Numbered from the stretch's first letter, positions 31,001 through 46,000 are shown. The stretch: DNA of 64,000 bases from Diphasiastrum complanatum (GCA_029204225.1 CM055097.1:53251592-53315591); one strand, 5' to 3'. Program-made: numbers and translations. The notes: generated by a model not told the origin, from the sequence alone.

Positions 31001-34000
31001 CATACGAATCCAAGAGACTTGGTTCTCATAAGGCACAACATACCACTCACACCAAATGAGGTCTTAACAATAAAATTTTTTGTTGGTTATCATTCCTCTA
31101 GACTTTCATTTTGATATTAGGTGTCAAATATTGTCCTAATAAACTTAATGCAATAGTTAATGCCTTACCCCACCTTCATGCATTCATGCAGACACTTACG
31201 ACCTTTACAGTAGTTACGTAACCCAATAACTGTACCCGACGGGCTGACTTTCAAGGTCACTAAGCTAAAACTAAAAACTCAACCTCGTCACGCCACCAAG
31301 TCCGTTCTCTTATTGATAATTGATTTTACTATTATGGCCCATTGTGCATAGCCAACATCCTTGCTTTACACACGCGACTCTCTCTAACACTCACAATTCA
31401 TCAGTTGGTGCCATTTTGGAATTTTAAAATCCTTTATCCATCTTTAAGCTTATTTTTTGATTGGCCTAGCATATTTTAATAGAACACATTTTTGATCGAG
31501 CATGAAAAAAGATATACATCAATTGATCATATCAAGTACCTTTTACACCAAAACCAAACACTCCAGAGGCAAAACACATCAATTGTGATACTAGCTTGGT
31601 TGTGGTAGACAAATCCTCGACACAAGCACACTTCATTCCTGTTCACACCACTATTATGGCTACCCAATGCCCATACATCAATTCTTTCCTACATGGTCCT
31701 TTTTTACCTCACGTTATGGGCAACATCTTGCAAGCACGGAAGGGTTATGAATTGGTCTCTATGACCTTTGAAAGCTTAATTTTGACTACAGTTCTAAAGG
31801 CCTATCGTTATTTTCTCAGTAAAATACTTACGATCGTTGAAGGTAACTCGCAAGAAGGCTGGCCACTTAGTATTTGGCCTGACTCATGGTTCTTGAGAAT
31901 TTCCTATGTACATGCAAGTGTTTCACTTTGTGGAGGGACTTCAAGAAAGTATTTGCCCGTTCGTGTGGAAAGAGCAATCTCATGAATTGCGGGGAGCTAT
32001 ACATATGGCCTTGTATAATGAAGATGGTAAAAGGCGCCTGGATCCTGCTGCGGTGGCTACTACAGGTGGCCAATAACCTTGGGGACGCAAGGGCAAATGG
32101 AACAAGAAGAGGAAATTTGAAGCTCAAACTAATTACTGGCAAGCTCGGGGTGACAAAAAGAGAAAGGGGGCATGAACAAGGCAAAGGGTTGTATGGGCAG
32201 CCCAATGCCTAAAAGGGTCAACGTCCTTTAATGCTGTGTTGCCTTAGGACCAGAATGTGCAAAGAGGGAGAGCCTTCGTTTTGGATGTTTGAGGCAGCAT
32301 AGTGGAAAGAATGTCCACGGAACTTGATGTGGACCACATACCATCCTCAAGTGGACCAGATGATCTAGGGTGATGACCCTATGACAATGGAAGAGATCAT
32401 GCAAGAAGCCAATCCAAATGTTCCACGCCTCATGAATGTTTCGGTGGTCCAGAGAGTGGACACGACTGCATTAGCACTTCTGTGAAAGTCGTCTCCTCAA
32501 GGGTATCAATTTCCTAGCATTTCTCTTATTGTTATGTGAGGACAGCTGTGTGGTAGAGATGTTCAAGTTCTATTTGACACCAAGGCCTCTTATAATGTGT
32601 TGAATTCAACTTTGATATGGAAGTTGGGTGTGAGGAGTCAACCATCCTAGTACTAGTACACAGTGGAAATGATGGAAAGGGTACAAAGATTTGGGTAGAA
32701 CTAGTTGAATAGTTGAGCTTGGCATTAGGAAAAAGCTCATAAAATTAGGCAATTTGGCACCCCTCTTGAAGCAAGACAACTCCTATAGCAAGGCTGCTAG
32801 CATCACATCGGAGTTCAAAAGTTTTGTGCAAGTCAATATGGGTTTGGTACACATTCTGCTTACTATGAATTTAAAGGCTTGCTGGTGCTTTGCATTCCAT
32901 TGGAAATAGACTTTCTTATACTTAACTAGAATAAGGGGTTGGCTTTGTCTAAGAAATGGTGGATAAATCTCTTGTATTCATTTGCTAAACCAAAAAAACT
33001 TTTGGAGCTATGATTTTCTAGTTGGAGTTGTAGGGCTTGAATCTTTGATCAAAAGATATATCTTTTTTGCTGATAGAGTATCCAGGTAGGCAATGGAGAT
33101 CACCTTGAACATACATTTCAATGGTCGAATGTGCAATTGATGCTTGTTCAAGAGCTACACTTTTCTTTAGGTCCGTTTCGTCCTTCATCGTCATCTTGAT
33201 GATCTTCATGTGGTGGTGGAATTGCTTTGTCCTCATTGAGAAGCTTGGATAGTTCATCACTACCCCTTTCTCCATCTCCAAACCTATAGATCTCATCAAA
33301 CAAAACATGCTCGCCCAAGTGGATCATAGCATCTATACCCTTTCGTTTGCTCATCATGCCCTGTACAAATGCACTTCAAGACCTTTACTTGCATTTTGGT
33401 TCTTTCACTCTTGGGTATGTGGATCCATCCATCTTAGACTTCTTACCACTGAACGCCTCTTCGGGTGTGCAATTAAATTCAGCAACTATTGGGCTTCTGT
33501 TTTGCAAGAACACAGATACTCACCACCACAATCAGATCTAAGTACCTTGATCTTACCTGATTGGTTTTCCACCAATGCTTTGAAGCTTTTGAAACATTCA
33601 AATGTGTTAGACTTCTGTCTAATCGTGTAGATCCAAGTCTTCCGTGAGTGGTTGTCAATGAAGGTCAAGAAATAAAAAGCTCCACCAATGGACATTACCT
33701 TCATTGGCCCACATAAATATGAGGGCACTAGCTCAAGCACCCGTTTTGCCCTTGTTGCCCCTTCCTTGTTGAACTTCTCCTTGTGTAACTTGCCTAGTCC
33801 GCACCCCTTGCAAATGGACTTTTGGTAGGCCTATTACCATCTTGAGCTTATGAGGCAGCCTCAAGCTTTTGAAGTTCAATCGTCTATGCCATAGGTCACT
33901 TTGTGATATAGATATCGATGCCAAGGCGTTGCACTTTGTGACAACATTCAACTTGTACAATCCACAAGCTTTGTCTCGAAAACCATAAGCAATCACTTTA

Positions 34001-37000
34001 AAACCCTATTTCACATCCTTGATCTGACATTTCTTGTTGTTGAACTCTACCTTCAACTTATGATCCGTCATTGTACCAACAAATAATGGACTTTTCTGAA
34101 GGCTAGGAACATACTAGACGTTTTCAATTACCTTCACATGTCCAGCATGAAATTCAATAGGCACTGCACCAACTCCATGGATTTGGCACTCGTCACCATT
34201 TGCCTGCGCAACTCTATCTCCATCGTTGTAAGCTCCAGCTTTTTGAACCATGACTTGTTGCCAGTCATGTGCCTTGTTGCTCTTGAATCCACTTACCAAT
34301 GCATGTGATCAATGGAATGCTGTGATGCCAATGTCGTAGCAAACGTTGTACTTTGGTCTTCATTGTCACTGTCGTGATCTTCCTAGCAAGATTGGTCAAC
34401 TGCTGCACCTTGCCCTTCTTAATATCCGCCTTTTTTCTGCTGCAATCCCTTGCCCAATGTCCAAGCTTTTGGCAATAGAAACTCTTGCCTTTCTTCTTCT
34501 TGCCTGATGAGGACCCATGATCATCATCCTCTGCATTTATTTTCTTGGGGACTTGTACTTGTGCTTCCCTTTGGCTAGCATTGCTTAATCTTTTGATTCC
34601 ACTTCTTGTTAATATTGGCAAAAGCTAACTTGATCAAATCTCGTAAATACCATTATGAGTAGTACATATCATCATTAGACATGTGTGGAGCCTGTTCCCA
34701 CGTGTGAAATAAATGCATTTATCATTTAGATGAGTCATAGGTTGTACATACCATTTCATTTGAGATCTAGTGGCTAAAATGGCCAGGATCTAGTTTTCTA
34801 GCTATATGCCACTTGGCATCATTTATTGGTAGGAAAAGCTATTTCACATGGATAGGAGTGATCTCACACGTGCCAAGGACTGCTCACATGTGTAAAAACA
34901 TCAGTAGTAGGTGAGATCCAACTTGTAGTAGATATTTGTGCAAGTTGTGATCCCATTGGGAGTCTAGAACAGGGAGGAGTCCATTTTTGAGTGTTCATAC
35001 ATGATTGGGATCTTTGTGAATCTCTAGATGTCTAAATTTTAAGCTTGGTGAAAAATTATTGACATAGATTGTTATCAAACCATTTCATGTCCATTCCAAA
35101 TCTCAAGAGTGAGATTCTTTGGGTCAAGAGGGATTCCAAAAGGGGTGATTGGATCTGATCTTTGTGTGTTTGAATCAAGTATACATGTCAAGTTTTTGTG
35201 ATCTAGTGTAGATCCTTTTTTGTGAAAATTAGTGGTTTAATTTGTTGTCAAATCAAATCAAATTCAATCCAAATCTCAAGAGTGAGATTATTTGGGACAA
35301 GAGTGAATCCAAAAGAAGTGACTAAGTTTGATTTTCAAGTATTTGAAACAACACCCATACTTTGTTCAAGAATCTCAAAAGTTGAGAGAACTAGTCAAGA
35401 GAAAAGGAAAATCTAGGTGTCAAATATTTTCAAATCCATTCCAACTCTCAAGAGGAAGATTCGTTGGTATTTGTTGAGTCCAATAGGGGTGTTTGGATAT
35501 GTTTTTTGTGATTTGATAGAGTGCTTTTGTCTTAGTGATCAAAGCAAAGATTAGTTTCCAGTTGACTAGGTTGAAAGAGATATGATTCAAAATTTGTGGT
35601 CTAGATCTTGTGTAGATCCTTCTAGATTATGTTCAAATCTAGTTTCTTGAGAGTCACAAATTACATTTTGAAAAGTCATATCACTAGGTTTTACTTCCTC
35701 ATCATGGCATCAATAGGTGGCAACCTATTGGAGGCAAGTAAGGATCCTAAATGCAACCTTTGTGGCAAGAGAGATGTTTTGTCTCAAGATGCTACAAAAT
35801 GAAGACCAATCCATCCAAGGAGAACCAAAGCAAGGTGGCCGAGGTGAAGGATGGAGCTTCAAGTTCAAAGTGCAAAGGCAAGAAGGACAAATCCAAGGAA
35901 AGGTGTTTCCTTTGTGGAAAGATGCATGAGGCTTGGAGTCTCACAAGGACTTACAAGATTTGTCTTCAAAAGTCCATCATCACACATTTCAAACCTTTTG
36001 AAGTTTTGCATTTGAAAGTGAATTTTTTGGTTCAAGATGCAAAGATAAATATGTCACTTTCATTAATGTCACTTGGACTTATTTTATGTCCTTGGAAAGC
36101 ATTTTGCTTAGAACTTTAGAAAAGTTCAAATTTATTGTTATGATCCAAGAGAAACCAAGAAAGATCAAGGAGGAGCAATCACAAAATGAAAATAGTTTCA
36201 TTTATGCCCTCATGAAATCTTATGAAGAACTATTTTGCTTTGAAGAGATTTTTGTATCTCAAAGGTGGATTAAGGCAATACTAGTTGAGTGTGATGCCTT
36301 AATAGATAGCAAAGCATGTTTTCCTTGTAAACTTACATTGAATATGAAGTCAAGGAAATGGAAATGTCTTCATAATGTATTTTTTGTTGGTTTCAATAAG
36401 ATCATGAATGATGTGTTCATTCATAATGCTGAAGATTGTAAATTTTCAATTTTAAAGGCAAGTTGTAAACTTCTTATGAGAATAAGTGAAGCATCCAAAG
36501 TGGACACTTATATCCATAAGCAAGTAGTTAGCCTTATTGAGATGGAAATACTTCTTGATTTCAATATTAGAAAAATCATGCCAAGTTGTGGTGATTTTTG
36601 GACTTATGTTTCTAGCATAAGTAATGTTGATGATCATATGAAGTGCACATTATATGATCATGTTTGTTGTGATCATTTTGAGACATGGAGGTCTTGGATT
36701 TCCATCAAGGAGGAGCACCAAGAAGTTGATCTTGAGGAGTCATCTCAAGGTTCAAGTGTGCTAAGGATTGAGGAGGAGAGTCCTTCTCAAGTTATGATTC
36801 CAAGAAGAATATCAAGACACATGGTTGAGCTCATATGGCTCACATTTCAAGGGAAAGAGGAGCACATTTCAAGTAGTATACATCTCATGCTTGCTTCTCT
36901 TATGTCATTTGGTGAATCAATTTGCTTTAGTGAGACTTTTGCATTTCAAAGTTGGAGTAAAGCAATACTAGCTGAGTATGGTGTCTCTCTTGAGAACATA

Positions 37001-40000
37001 GTTGATGTTCTTAATGATATGAAATTGATTTTAGATCAATTAGAAAGCAAATGGTTATTTCATCAAATGTATGCTCTTGAGTCTTGCAAGAGCATGAGTG
37101 AGTTGTCCACTCATAGTGTGAAAAATTGTCTTTTCTCATGTATTGAGGCAAATTATAAACTCTTTATGAGAGAAAGTGAATCATCTTCTAAGGAAACTTA
37201 TCTCCATAATGAAGTATCTAGCCTCATTAGATCTGAGATTAACATGGTAACCAAGCATGAAGATATGATACAAACTCTTTGTTATTATAGCATGCATAGT
37301 CTTGCCAATGTTGATGAGCCTAATCCTCGAGATCTTGGTAACATGATGTTGGATCTTTGTGATTCTCATGAGTCAAGAAGGACTCTTTATTTTCTCATGG
37401 AGTTGCAGCTATTTTCAAGGAGGAGGAGCTTTTGGATCAACCATATGCTTCAAGGATGGAACAAATCAATGAAAGAGATGCTAGGATGGTGCAAAGCTCT
37501 CAAGTTCATCAAAAAAGTCAACATCAAAGAGGCATTATCATGGATATGGTGATTTCGGGTTGACATCAAGTTCATTGGCTGATCTTCACACCTTTGAACC
37601 ATCAAGGATCCATATTTGAAGACCAATTCAGCCCATGGAGTCAATCTCAATATCATCATGCTTTTATCAAGTTAGTTTTGAGGAGGAGTGTTAAAATTGA
37701 CAAAAGCTAACTTGATCAAATCTCGTAAATACCATTATGAGTAGTACATATCATCATTAGACATGTGTGGAGCCTGTTCCCACGTGTGAAATAAATGCAT
37801 TTATCATTTAGATGAGTCATATAGGTTGTACATACCATTTCATTTGAGATCTAAATCTAGTTTTCTAGCTATATGCCACTTGGCATCATTTTATTGGTAG
37901 GCAAAGCTATTTCACATGGATAGGAGTGATCTCACACGTGCCAAGGACTGCTCACATGTGTGAAAACATCAGTAGTAGGTGAGATCCAACTTGTAGTAGA
38001 TATTTGTGCAAGTCCCTATAAATTAGGAAAATTGCCTAAAATCAAGGGAGGTGGCTATAAGTTAGGAAACTTGGTCCATGTGCCATATTGATGATTATTG
38101 GTGGATCCTTTGATGAGTAGGCACTCTCACACGTGCCAAATCAGCTGAGTAAGCATTAGATCTTGTGTATATATGGTGGCTCATTTGGCCATAATTGACA
38201 AGAAAGCTAAATCTTGGTTTTGGTGCATTTCTTGAGTAATCTTTCCATTTGCCTTGTAATTTTATGCTTCTAATGGTTTCTAAGCTTAGTGTACTTCATT
38301 ATTTGCTAGTAGTCCGTACTCTGACAGGTCTTCACACGTGTGAAACCAGCAAGTACAATTTTTGATCATATTTGATTGTTCTTGTTAGATTTGTTGATGT
38401 AGATTTGATCTAGTGCTATCTAATCTTGTGTAGATTGGTAGATCAATCTAATCTAACACCCAATCACACTTGTGGATCTAATTTGGATCCATTCTTGGTC
38501 CTTTTTGCTGTACTTTCACAGTTCTCGCCTCTGTTCTTTTTGTAACATGATACCTTGAAGGTCCTCGAACATTGGTAAATGCTGCTTGCAAAAAATTGGA
38601 AATTTTTGGATAGACCATTCATTGCCATGTGAACAAGCTTTGCATCCCCGGTCTCTGAACTTCTTAATTCGCATGAAATAGGACCCTATCCCCTCATTTT
38701 CCTCCATGCGAACACCTATCAGTTTGGTCCTCAAAGACATCATTCGTGAGGGGTTCGCCTTTTGAAACTGTGTTCTGAGTGCCTCCCAAGCGCCTCTTGC
38801 TGTCACAGCTTCACTAATGTGGGCAATGACGTGGTCCTTCACAGCCAAATTTATCAATGATAAGGCCTTTTGCGCCCTTTTGTCATATGTACGAATATTG
38901 GTTGGAGTTGTATTTGGGCGATGCTCCACCCCAGTGACGATGTCCCACACCTCTTTTTCCGTCAAAATACTCGTCATTTTGAATTTTTAAATGTTATAAT
39001 TGGACACCCCGTCCAATTTACTAGCTTCTCCAAGCACAGATTTCCCCAATCTTGCCATCTTGAAAAAAATTGCTCCTATAATGCCTTAATAAGGCCAAAT
39101 GGAAAGCTTATAGTATAGGAAAAGCCTTGAAAGTCAACTCCACAGTTTGACCAAAAAAGTTACACATAACATGCCATTGGCATTGCATACAGACACAGTC
39201 TTAAAAACGGAAAATTCAAAATATTGCTAAAACTGGAAACAGTTACAGAACTGTAAAATAATCTCAGGCTTACTTAATCTGACAGTATGTATAGATGCTT
39301 TAGTAGAAAAGCCATTTGTTGTTTCAAAAGTGTCAAACACATGAGTATGAACATTTGCTCTTAAAAAAAGCAACATCCCCATCAGTTGTTATCGTTCTCA
39401 AAGCACTTTCTATCCTATGTTCAGGGCTTTGACGACCAAATCAGTTACATTAACTTTTTCAAACTCATAAACTTGGATTGACCAACTCATTCCGTAGTTA
39501 CGCAAGGCCAGAAAAGCATATTCAATTACAATCTTTCCAAAACAAGTTTCTTAATTTTTAGTCTCCAAGGCTGCAATCTCATATGAAACTGTGTTTAAGA
39601 AGATTGGTAAGGAACTCGTGAGTAACATTTATGCATTCACATCCTTCTGCTTATGCATCTTTTTTGGTTAATTACACAATTCTTGCAATGTGAATGTAAT
39701 GTGTAAATGTGGGCATTAAAAAACCTAGTCTTTCTAGTCATCATTCTTCTATGATGAGGCTGAATCTACCCTCTTTTTGCTTACATTTATTTGAAGTACT
39801 TGGATTAGGGTGTGGTAACATAATTCAGGGAGGTGAATATGTTACCTGTTTTTGGGAAAGGAACTTTTTTAATTAGAATTCAGTTTCTTTTCTTGGAAAA
39901 GCCCGTGTTTCAATATTGTTTACATCAGTATTCTTTTGAATGCTACAATGCGTGCACCCCTTCGAACTGCAATCTACGATGGGGCTTTTTTATGTCTTAA

Positions 40001-43000
40001 AAGTCTATTTGAGCAGCCCAATGCGAGTTCCTAATTTCAACTAATTTTAAACAAGTTTCCAATATAAAAAGAAATGTATTTCAATTTTTTTTAAGGTCAT
40101 GTTTCAAAATGCGTTTCACTCTGGAATGGGCATCTACGGTCACAGGGTGTAAGTATGTATGTGCTAAGAGTGTAGCTTCATAACATGACATGTACAGTCT
40201 GGTCAAATCACACATGCTTTATGACATGTTCCTTCTTCTGTGCCAAATATGTCACAGGGTGTAAGTATGTATGTGCTAAGAGTGTAGCTTCATAACATGG
40301 ATGTGTACAGTCTAGTCAAATCATTACATCCTGTGATGTATATAGTTTATAATTTCCATTCATATGCCAAATATGTCAATCTTAAGCCATTTTTTAATGC
40401 TTAAATCTTGTTACACAAGGAACATTTCAAGATATCCTGAATGCATCTGTGTTTAATGACCAAAGACTTCCAGTGGATCCAATAGAATGTCAAGAAGCTT
40501 CAATTTTTTGGTTGTGATCTGATTAGTTTTATGGTCCATAATTTGTACATGCCTTGTTCAAAACCCCACTTTTTGTTCCTCTTCAATCAATGCCAAACTA
40601 ATCGTGAAGCTTCTAAATGGAAAGGTCGATGAAACTTTGGATGTGTTCATTTAGCAAAGATTTAGTACTTTTTCTATGATTCTATTATCTTAATAAGCTG
40701 TTCCAATGTCTATCAAGCTGAAAATACCATAGAACTTTTTATGTTTAAGAAGCGTCTCTGTTGCGTGCAGAATCATATTGTAGGAGCATCTACAGTATTC
40801 TTGGATAGGAATCTGTTGGGAATCTACCTAACTTTTCTTAACCTCCTTATACTTTTCTGTTGCTAAGCCTAGCATGAAAAAATGCTCAATGTAGTATTTC
40901 AGTTGTTGATGTGGTTGATGTTTTCTTTCAGGTGGGAGGTGCTTTAACAGGGTTTACAAGGCTTTCAAAGGGACTTGCAGCAGTCCTTGTCACTGGGTTT
41001 ATTGTGTCACAGCTGTTTCCTCCTGCTGTTGACTATTTGGCCCTTGTTCCTGGAAAGTAAGCTATTTTGTACCTGCCATAGTAGATAACAAATAGCTACA
41101 TATTTGCTAAGGTACTCTCAGCTACTGTGTAATCACCTTTTTCCTGTAGTGTCTATACTTCTGATCCTAAATGGGTCTTTGCATTCTTGAAGAGCCTGAT
41201 TTTCTGAAAGGTAGCAAATATTGATGATACGCTCTGTGGGTTCTATGCAAATGTTTGTTTAAGGTTGTCTAGGTTTTAGTTGATGTAACAGAGGGCGAGG
41301 ATAAGTATTCCACGTTAGACATGCTGTGTGCCAGTACGCATATGAATGTACTTTCCCAAATGCCCTTTTTTAAGGATTGTCTAGGCAATGCAAAGTACAT
41401 GCATAAAACACATATTTTCATTAATCTAAATATGCTAGTGAAACAAAGTCAAATTTTGCCTTTAGATGTCTATTTCCAGCTTTGATATGTACTTCGTTCC
41501 AGAGTCCAGACTCTAGAATCCAAGTGTAAACTGCTAATACATTTACATTTGTGAACTGAATCACTAAAATTTTGAAACATCATAACAGGATGTGGCAAAT
41601 TGAAACTTGGAACTTACAAGCTCTGTCAAATAAATGTACTCTATGTTAAAAAGAAATCACTGTAATATGAGGTGCAATACATCTTACAAAGGTCATGAGA
41701 TAAAAAGCCCTGGATAGCATTGAGCAGTGGTACTAACATGATAGTATGATGAAGAAGACAGCCTTACAATGAACTTATAAGAATCGAATCAAACTATTGA
41801 GATTCAGGCAGTTGCTTAGATCATTCATTTAATTTAGTAGAGTATCTGGTAGGTGTCGTAGACAACCATTGTGACAGCCATGCAATTTTCGACAGATATT
41901 TCATGTTAATCAATGGAATGATATATTAGACACAGAGAGAGAAAAGAATGAGAGAGCATTTGACAATGACTAAAGCGTGTGACGGAAATAGAGAATCTAT
42001 AAAGTAAGCTGTTGTAATTGTTGGAAATGGTGAACTCAACCAACCTTTTTCGACGCATTCCCCGAACAGCCGATAGTTCGAGACACATCATTGACACCTA
42101 CAGCTGGACACAACGACACATTCACATGACCGTTGAACGATTGAATAGTTACCGAACTATCGAATGTCGAGTGATTCGAATTATTAAATTCGAAAGCTGG
42201 CAATCCGCGCCATTTGGTATATGATGAACAACCTAGGCAAGTTCTTCCTTGGTGCTTCTCTCCAAAACCAAATGAATGCTTTTTTTCTATGGCTACATAA
42301 GCTTGCCAGAGATGTGGTTAAGGCACACCTTACCTTTCTTTTCATTCGACAATACATGGTTGATGCCTCTATTGAGCTTGCCAAAGATTCTTCTTCCAAA
42401 CTCCTATCACACCTAGGCGATATTGAAAACGTAAGAGAGAGAGAGCGTTTCCTTAAACGACCAAGCTTTTCCACTCTCCAGGATAAATACTTTCAGAACA
42501 CAAGCAAAAGAACGGGCAATTTTAATCTCAACAATCCAAACTCCGTAGTATCTGCATCCAGGACAGGAAAAGAAGACGGTTTACTTACATGGCTACTACA
42601 ATTCAGACCATAGTTGTAGCGCGATTCTGAATCGCGATCCCGATTCGCGATTCAGTACTTTGCCAGAATCGTGTAGAATCGATTTTTTTTTAATTTTTTT
42701 TTTTTTAGGCAATATGGGTATCAGATGAAAGCTCTGATCGAGGGGATTATGATTGTGTAGTTTGTCGACTGTTTCGGGTGCGAAACACCAAAAAGTGTGT
42801 TTTCACTCGGGGAGTTAGAAGGCCAAATCATGAAGAGGCCCTACCATCGGGGCCGGGGTCTACCGGCGTTGGGGGATTTTCCCCCCAAACCCCCCACCGG
42901 GGGGCTACCGCCCCCCCCGACCCCCTAGAGCTTCCTGCTATATAGACACTGTAGATAAAAATGCTACCAACCCCCTGTAGATAAAAATGGGGTCCAAATG

Positions 43001-46000
43001 CGCGCCAAGAAGGGCCCAATATCTATGCCCCCAATTGTATGTACATTGCACTCACATCTCTAGTGAAACGATTGCAAAAGTGATCATCATCCATACAGTT
43101 GATAGTCCAAACTGTAGCATTAACATTTACTGAAATCCGGAGCAAATGACAACCGGATAGCTATTGAAAATAAAATCTGTTTGTGCCTCATCTACTGCAC
43201 TTCTGAGAGGCAAAACGCTGGTTTGACCATTAATCCCCTAAAAAAATTTCAGCAATAAGCTATTTTTCCAAATTTTTTTTTTCTTTTTTTTTTTGCGATT
43301 CTGGGTCGCGAATCGCGTTTCGCTGCATCTATAATTCAGACAAAGATCACGATCAGCCTTGATGGCGCAAACTATCGCATATGGAAGTTCAAGATAAAGA
43401 CACTTCTCAAAGGTGAAGGGATCTGGTCAGTACCTGATCTCACAAAGCCGAAACCTCAAGAGGGAGATCCAAGGAGGGCGGAATGGGTAAGGAAAGATGA
43501 ACGCGCAATGGCAATCATCATATCCTCCATAAACGAGGACATCCTCATGCAGATTGAAGACTGTCGAAGTAGCCATGAAGCATGGGAAAAGCTAAAGCAA
43601 AAGTATGAAGTGCGGATAGTTGCATCAGTCATGCACCTCGTGCTGGATCAACATGTAGAGAAGTTCAAGATGATCTTCGCGCAAATCTCTGCATCTGGAC
43701 AAGAGCGCCAAGTCCCAACACTGTAGCATTTGATGTACTTTATGAAATCACTACCCTCATCTTATCAGCCGCGAAGAATGCTCATCTTAAGTTCACCTGA
43801 GATGACATTCGAAAGAGCAGTCAATCTTGTAGCAAACGAAAGCTTGATGAGAGATGAAGGAAAAAAAATGGAGATCAGGAGAAGGCCCTTTTCACAAAGG
43901 GAAAGAAAAAGAACAAAAACAAGCTCAAGTTTGACAAGACTCAAATGAAGTCTTCAACGAAGGGTAACAACAACAAGGATACTTCTACCTCTGGTCACTG
44001 TCACAAGTCAGGACATACAGCAGATAAATGCTGGTTTAATCCGACTATACCTTGCACTCATTGCAAGAAAAAGGGGCATTCAACATACGATTGCTAGTTA
44101 AATCGTAAAGGAAAGCACAAAGGAGAAAAGACAAATGTCACAGAATCATCCAAAGATGGTGAGAAGAACGATAATGCGTTCACAACTGTCGACGAAGAGT
44201 CCACGACTTACGCGCACAACAAGACTACAACATAGTGATTGATTCAGGAGCCACATCTCATATCACTTGCAAAAAGAATGTTCTGATAGACTACAGGGCA
44301 CTGGACAACTCAAGAACAATGATACTGGGAGATGGAAGCAGACATGATGTTGAGGGCATTGGAACTCTTCAACTCCATACCCTGTCGCAGCTACAAGGAG
44401 CGTTCTATGTACCCACATTGAGGAGAGATGTACTCTCTGTATCGAGGATAGCAGATCTTGGAATACAAGTCATGTTTAATGGAAACGCATTTAGGGCATT
44501 GAGGCAAGGTAACTTGTATCAAGCGAAAATCATCAATAGCTACGATATTGTACTGAATGCATCTGAAAGTGAGAATCATCTCTGGCGTAAACACATGTAT
44601 CATCTAAATATGAGGATTCTGTATGACATGAACAGGAATGAGCTTGCGAATGGTCTTAAATTACAACTCCTCCAAACTCAGACTTTTGCGAAGTCTGTCA
44701 AAAAGGTAAGCATCATCAAAATCCATTCGTACAAGAAGGAAGGAGAGCTAAGGACGTCCTAGAATTAGTTCATTCAAATGTCTGTGGACCCAAGAAGGTC
44801 GACTCCCTTTTGGGATCGAGATACTTCCTCACATTTCTAGATGATTTCAGTAGGATGACTACTGTATAGTTTCTGAAGATGAAGTCAGAAGTATTCGATG
44901 CATTCAAGAAATTTGTAGCATTTGTAGAACGACATACCTCCAAGAAATTGCAGATCCTTAGGTTAGACAATGGAGGCGAATATTTGAGGAAAGAATTTTC
45001 GAGCTTTTGTCAGGAGAGAGGCATCGAACATCAATTCACGCCTGCATGTACACCACATAGATTTCGAATTCTGTGGTTCACCGAGGAACCAACGACATAT
45101 CTGGAAGCAATCCAGAATCCTGAGGGCGAATTTTGGAGACAGGCCAGTTCAGAGGATATTGAATCAGTGAGGCAGAACAGGCATGGACACTCGAGCCACT
45201 ACCTGAAGGAAAGAAGAAAGTCGACTGCGAATGGGTGTACAAGAAGAATTTGAGATCAGATGGCAGTGTCAGAAGATACAAGGCTCAACTTGTTGCAAAA
45301 GGCTACACTTAGAGTTATGGTATCGACACAACAATAAGACATATATATTTTTAGATGTTGATTTTTTATTTTGAAGAAATATATATGTACGATATTTTGA
45401 AGTTCATTTCATAATGTTCGAATTCAATACAATAAGGTTCGAAATATTATGTTTGTGAGAAGGAGGATATGTAGTATCCTATGACATGACATTTATTTCA
45501 AAAATAGCAATATTTTTTACTATATTTCTTTATAATAACAGTTTCTATCGAGAGTAAAGAGAATAATTGAAGAAATATATAAAGAAGGTTATTCGACTCA
45601 TATTTCTCACAGTCTTAGATGTTCTATCATTGATAGTGTTGAGTACCTCTGTCTTAACATTTGTCTATCTAGCACAATAGAAGATAAATCTGTGATTGTT
45701 GAATCGATCATATGTCATAGTTCTTAAAGTAGTATGAGTTGAGTATTTCTAAATGAACTAAGCACTTTCCAATTGTCTATATTCTGAACTGACTACTATA
45801 TGTTGGATGATTTGAATTTAGCAATTGACATCTCATTCTAAGCGAATAGATAAACAAAATCACTATTTACTAGAATTCTGAAACTTTATCTTGTCATTTT
45901 GAAGACATGAGGTAATTGAATCATTAATAAGTTTATATTGAAGTTTTAGCACCATGAAAGGAGAGATCTATTGTTGAGGGTAGAACTTTCACTTGAATTC

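Larger units (their letters stand above)
34607..38520 (+). mobile_element. non-autonomous LTR retrotransposon with a novel duplicated ORF
   Basis: The 3' LTR is 37689-38520 (832 bp), starting TGTTAAAATTG and ending TTTCACA. A truncated 5' LTR (34607 to about 34940) matches its first ~320 bp and then diverges, so U5 and the primer site appear lost. A purine tract TTTTGAGGAGGAG lies at 37675-37688. Flanks CTTCT (34602-34606) and GTTCT (38521-38525) are a 5-bp target duplication with one mismatch, within the Copia gag it interrupts. No pol domains are present. It lies in intron 1 of the TMEM115-like gene. Confidence 0.85.
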
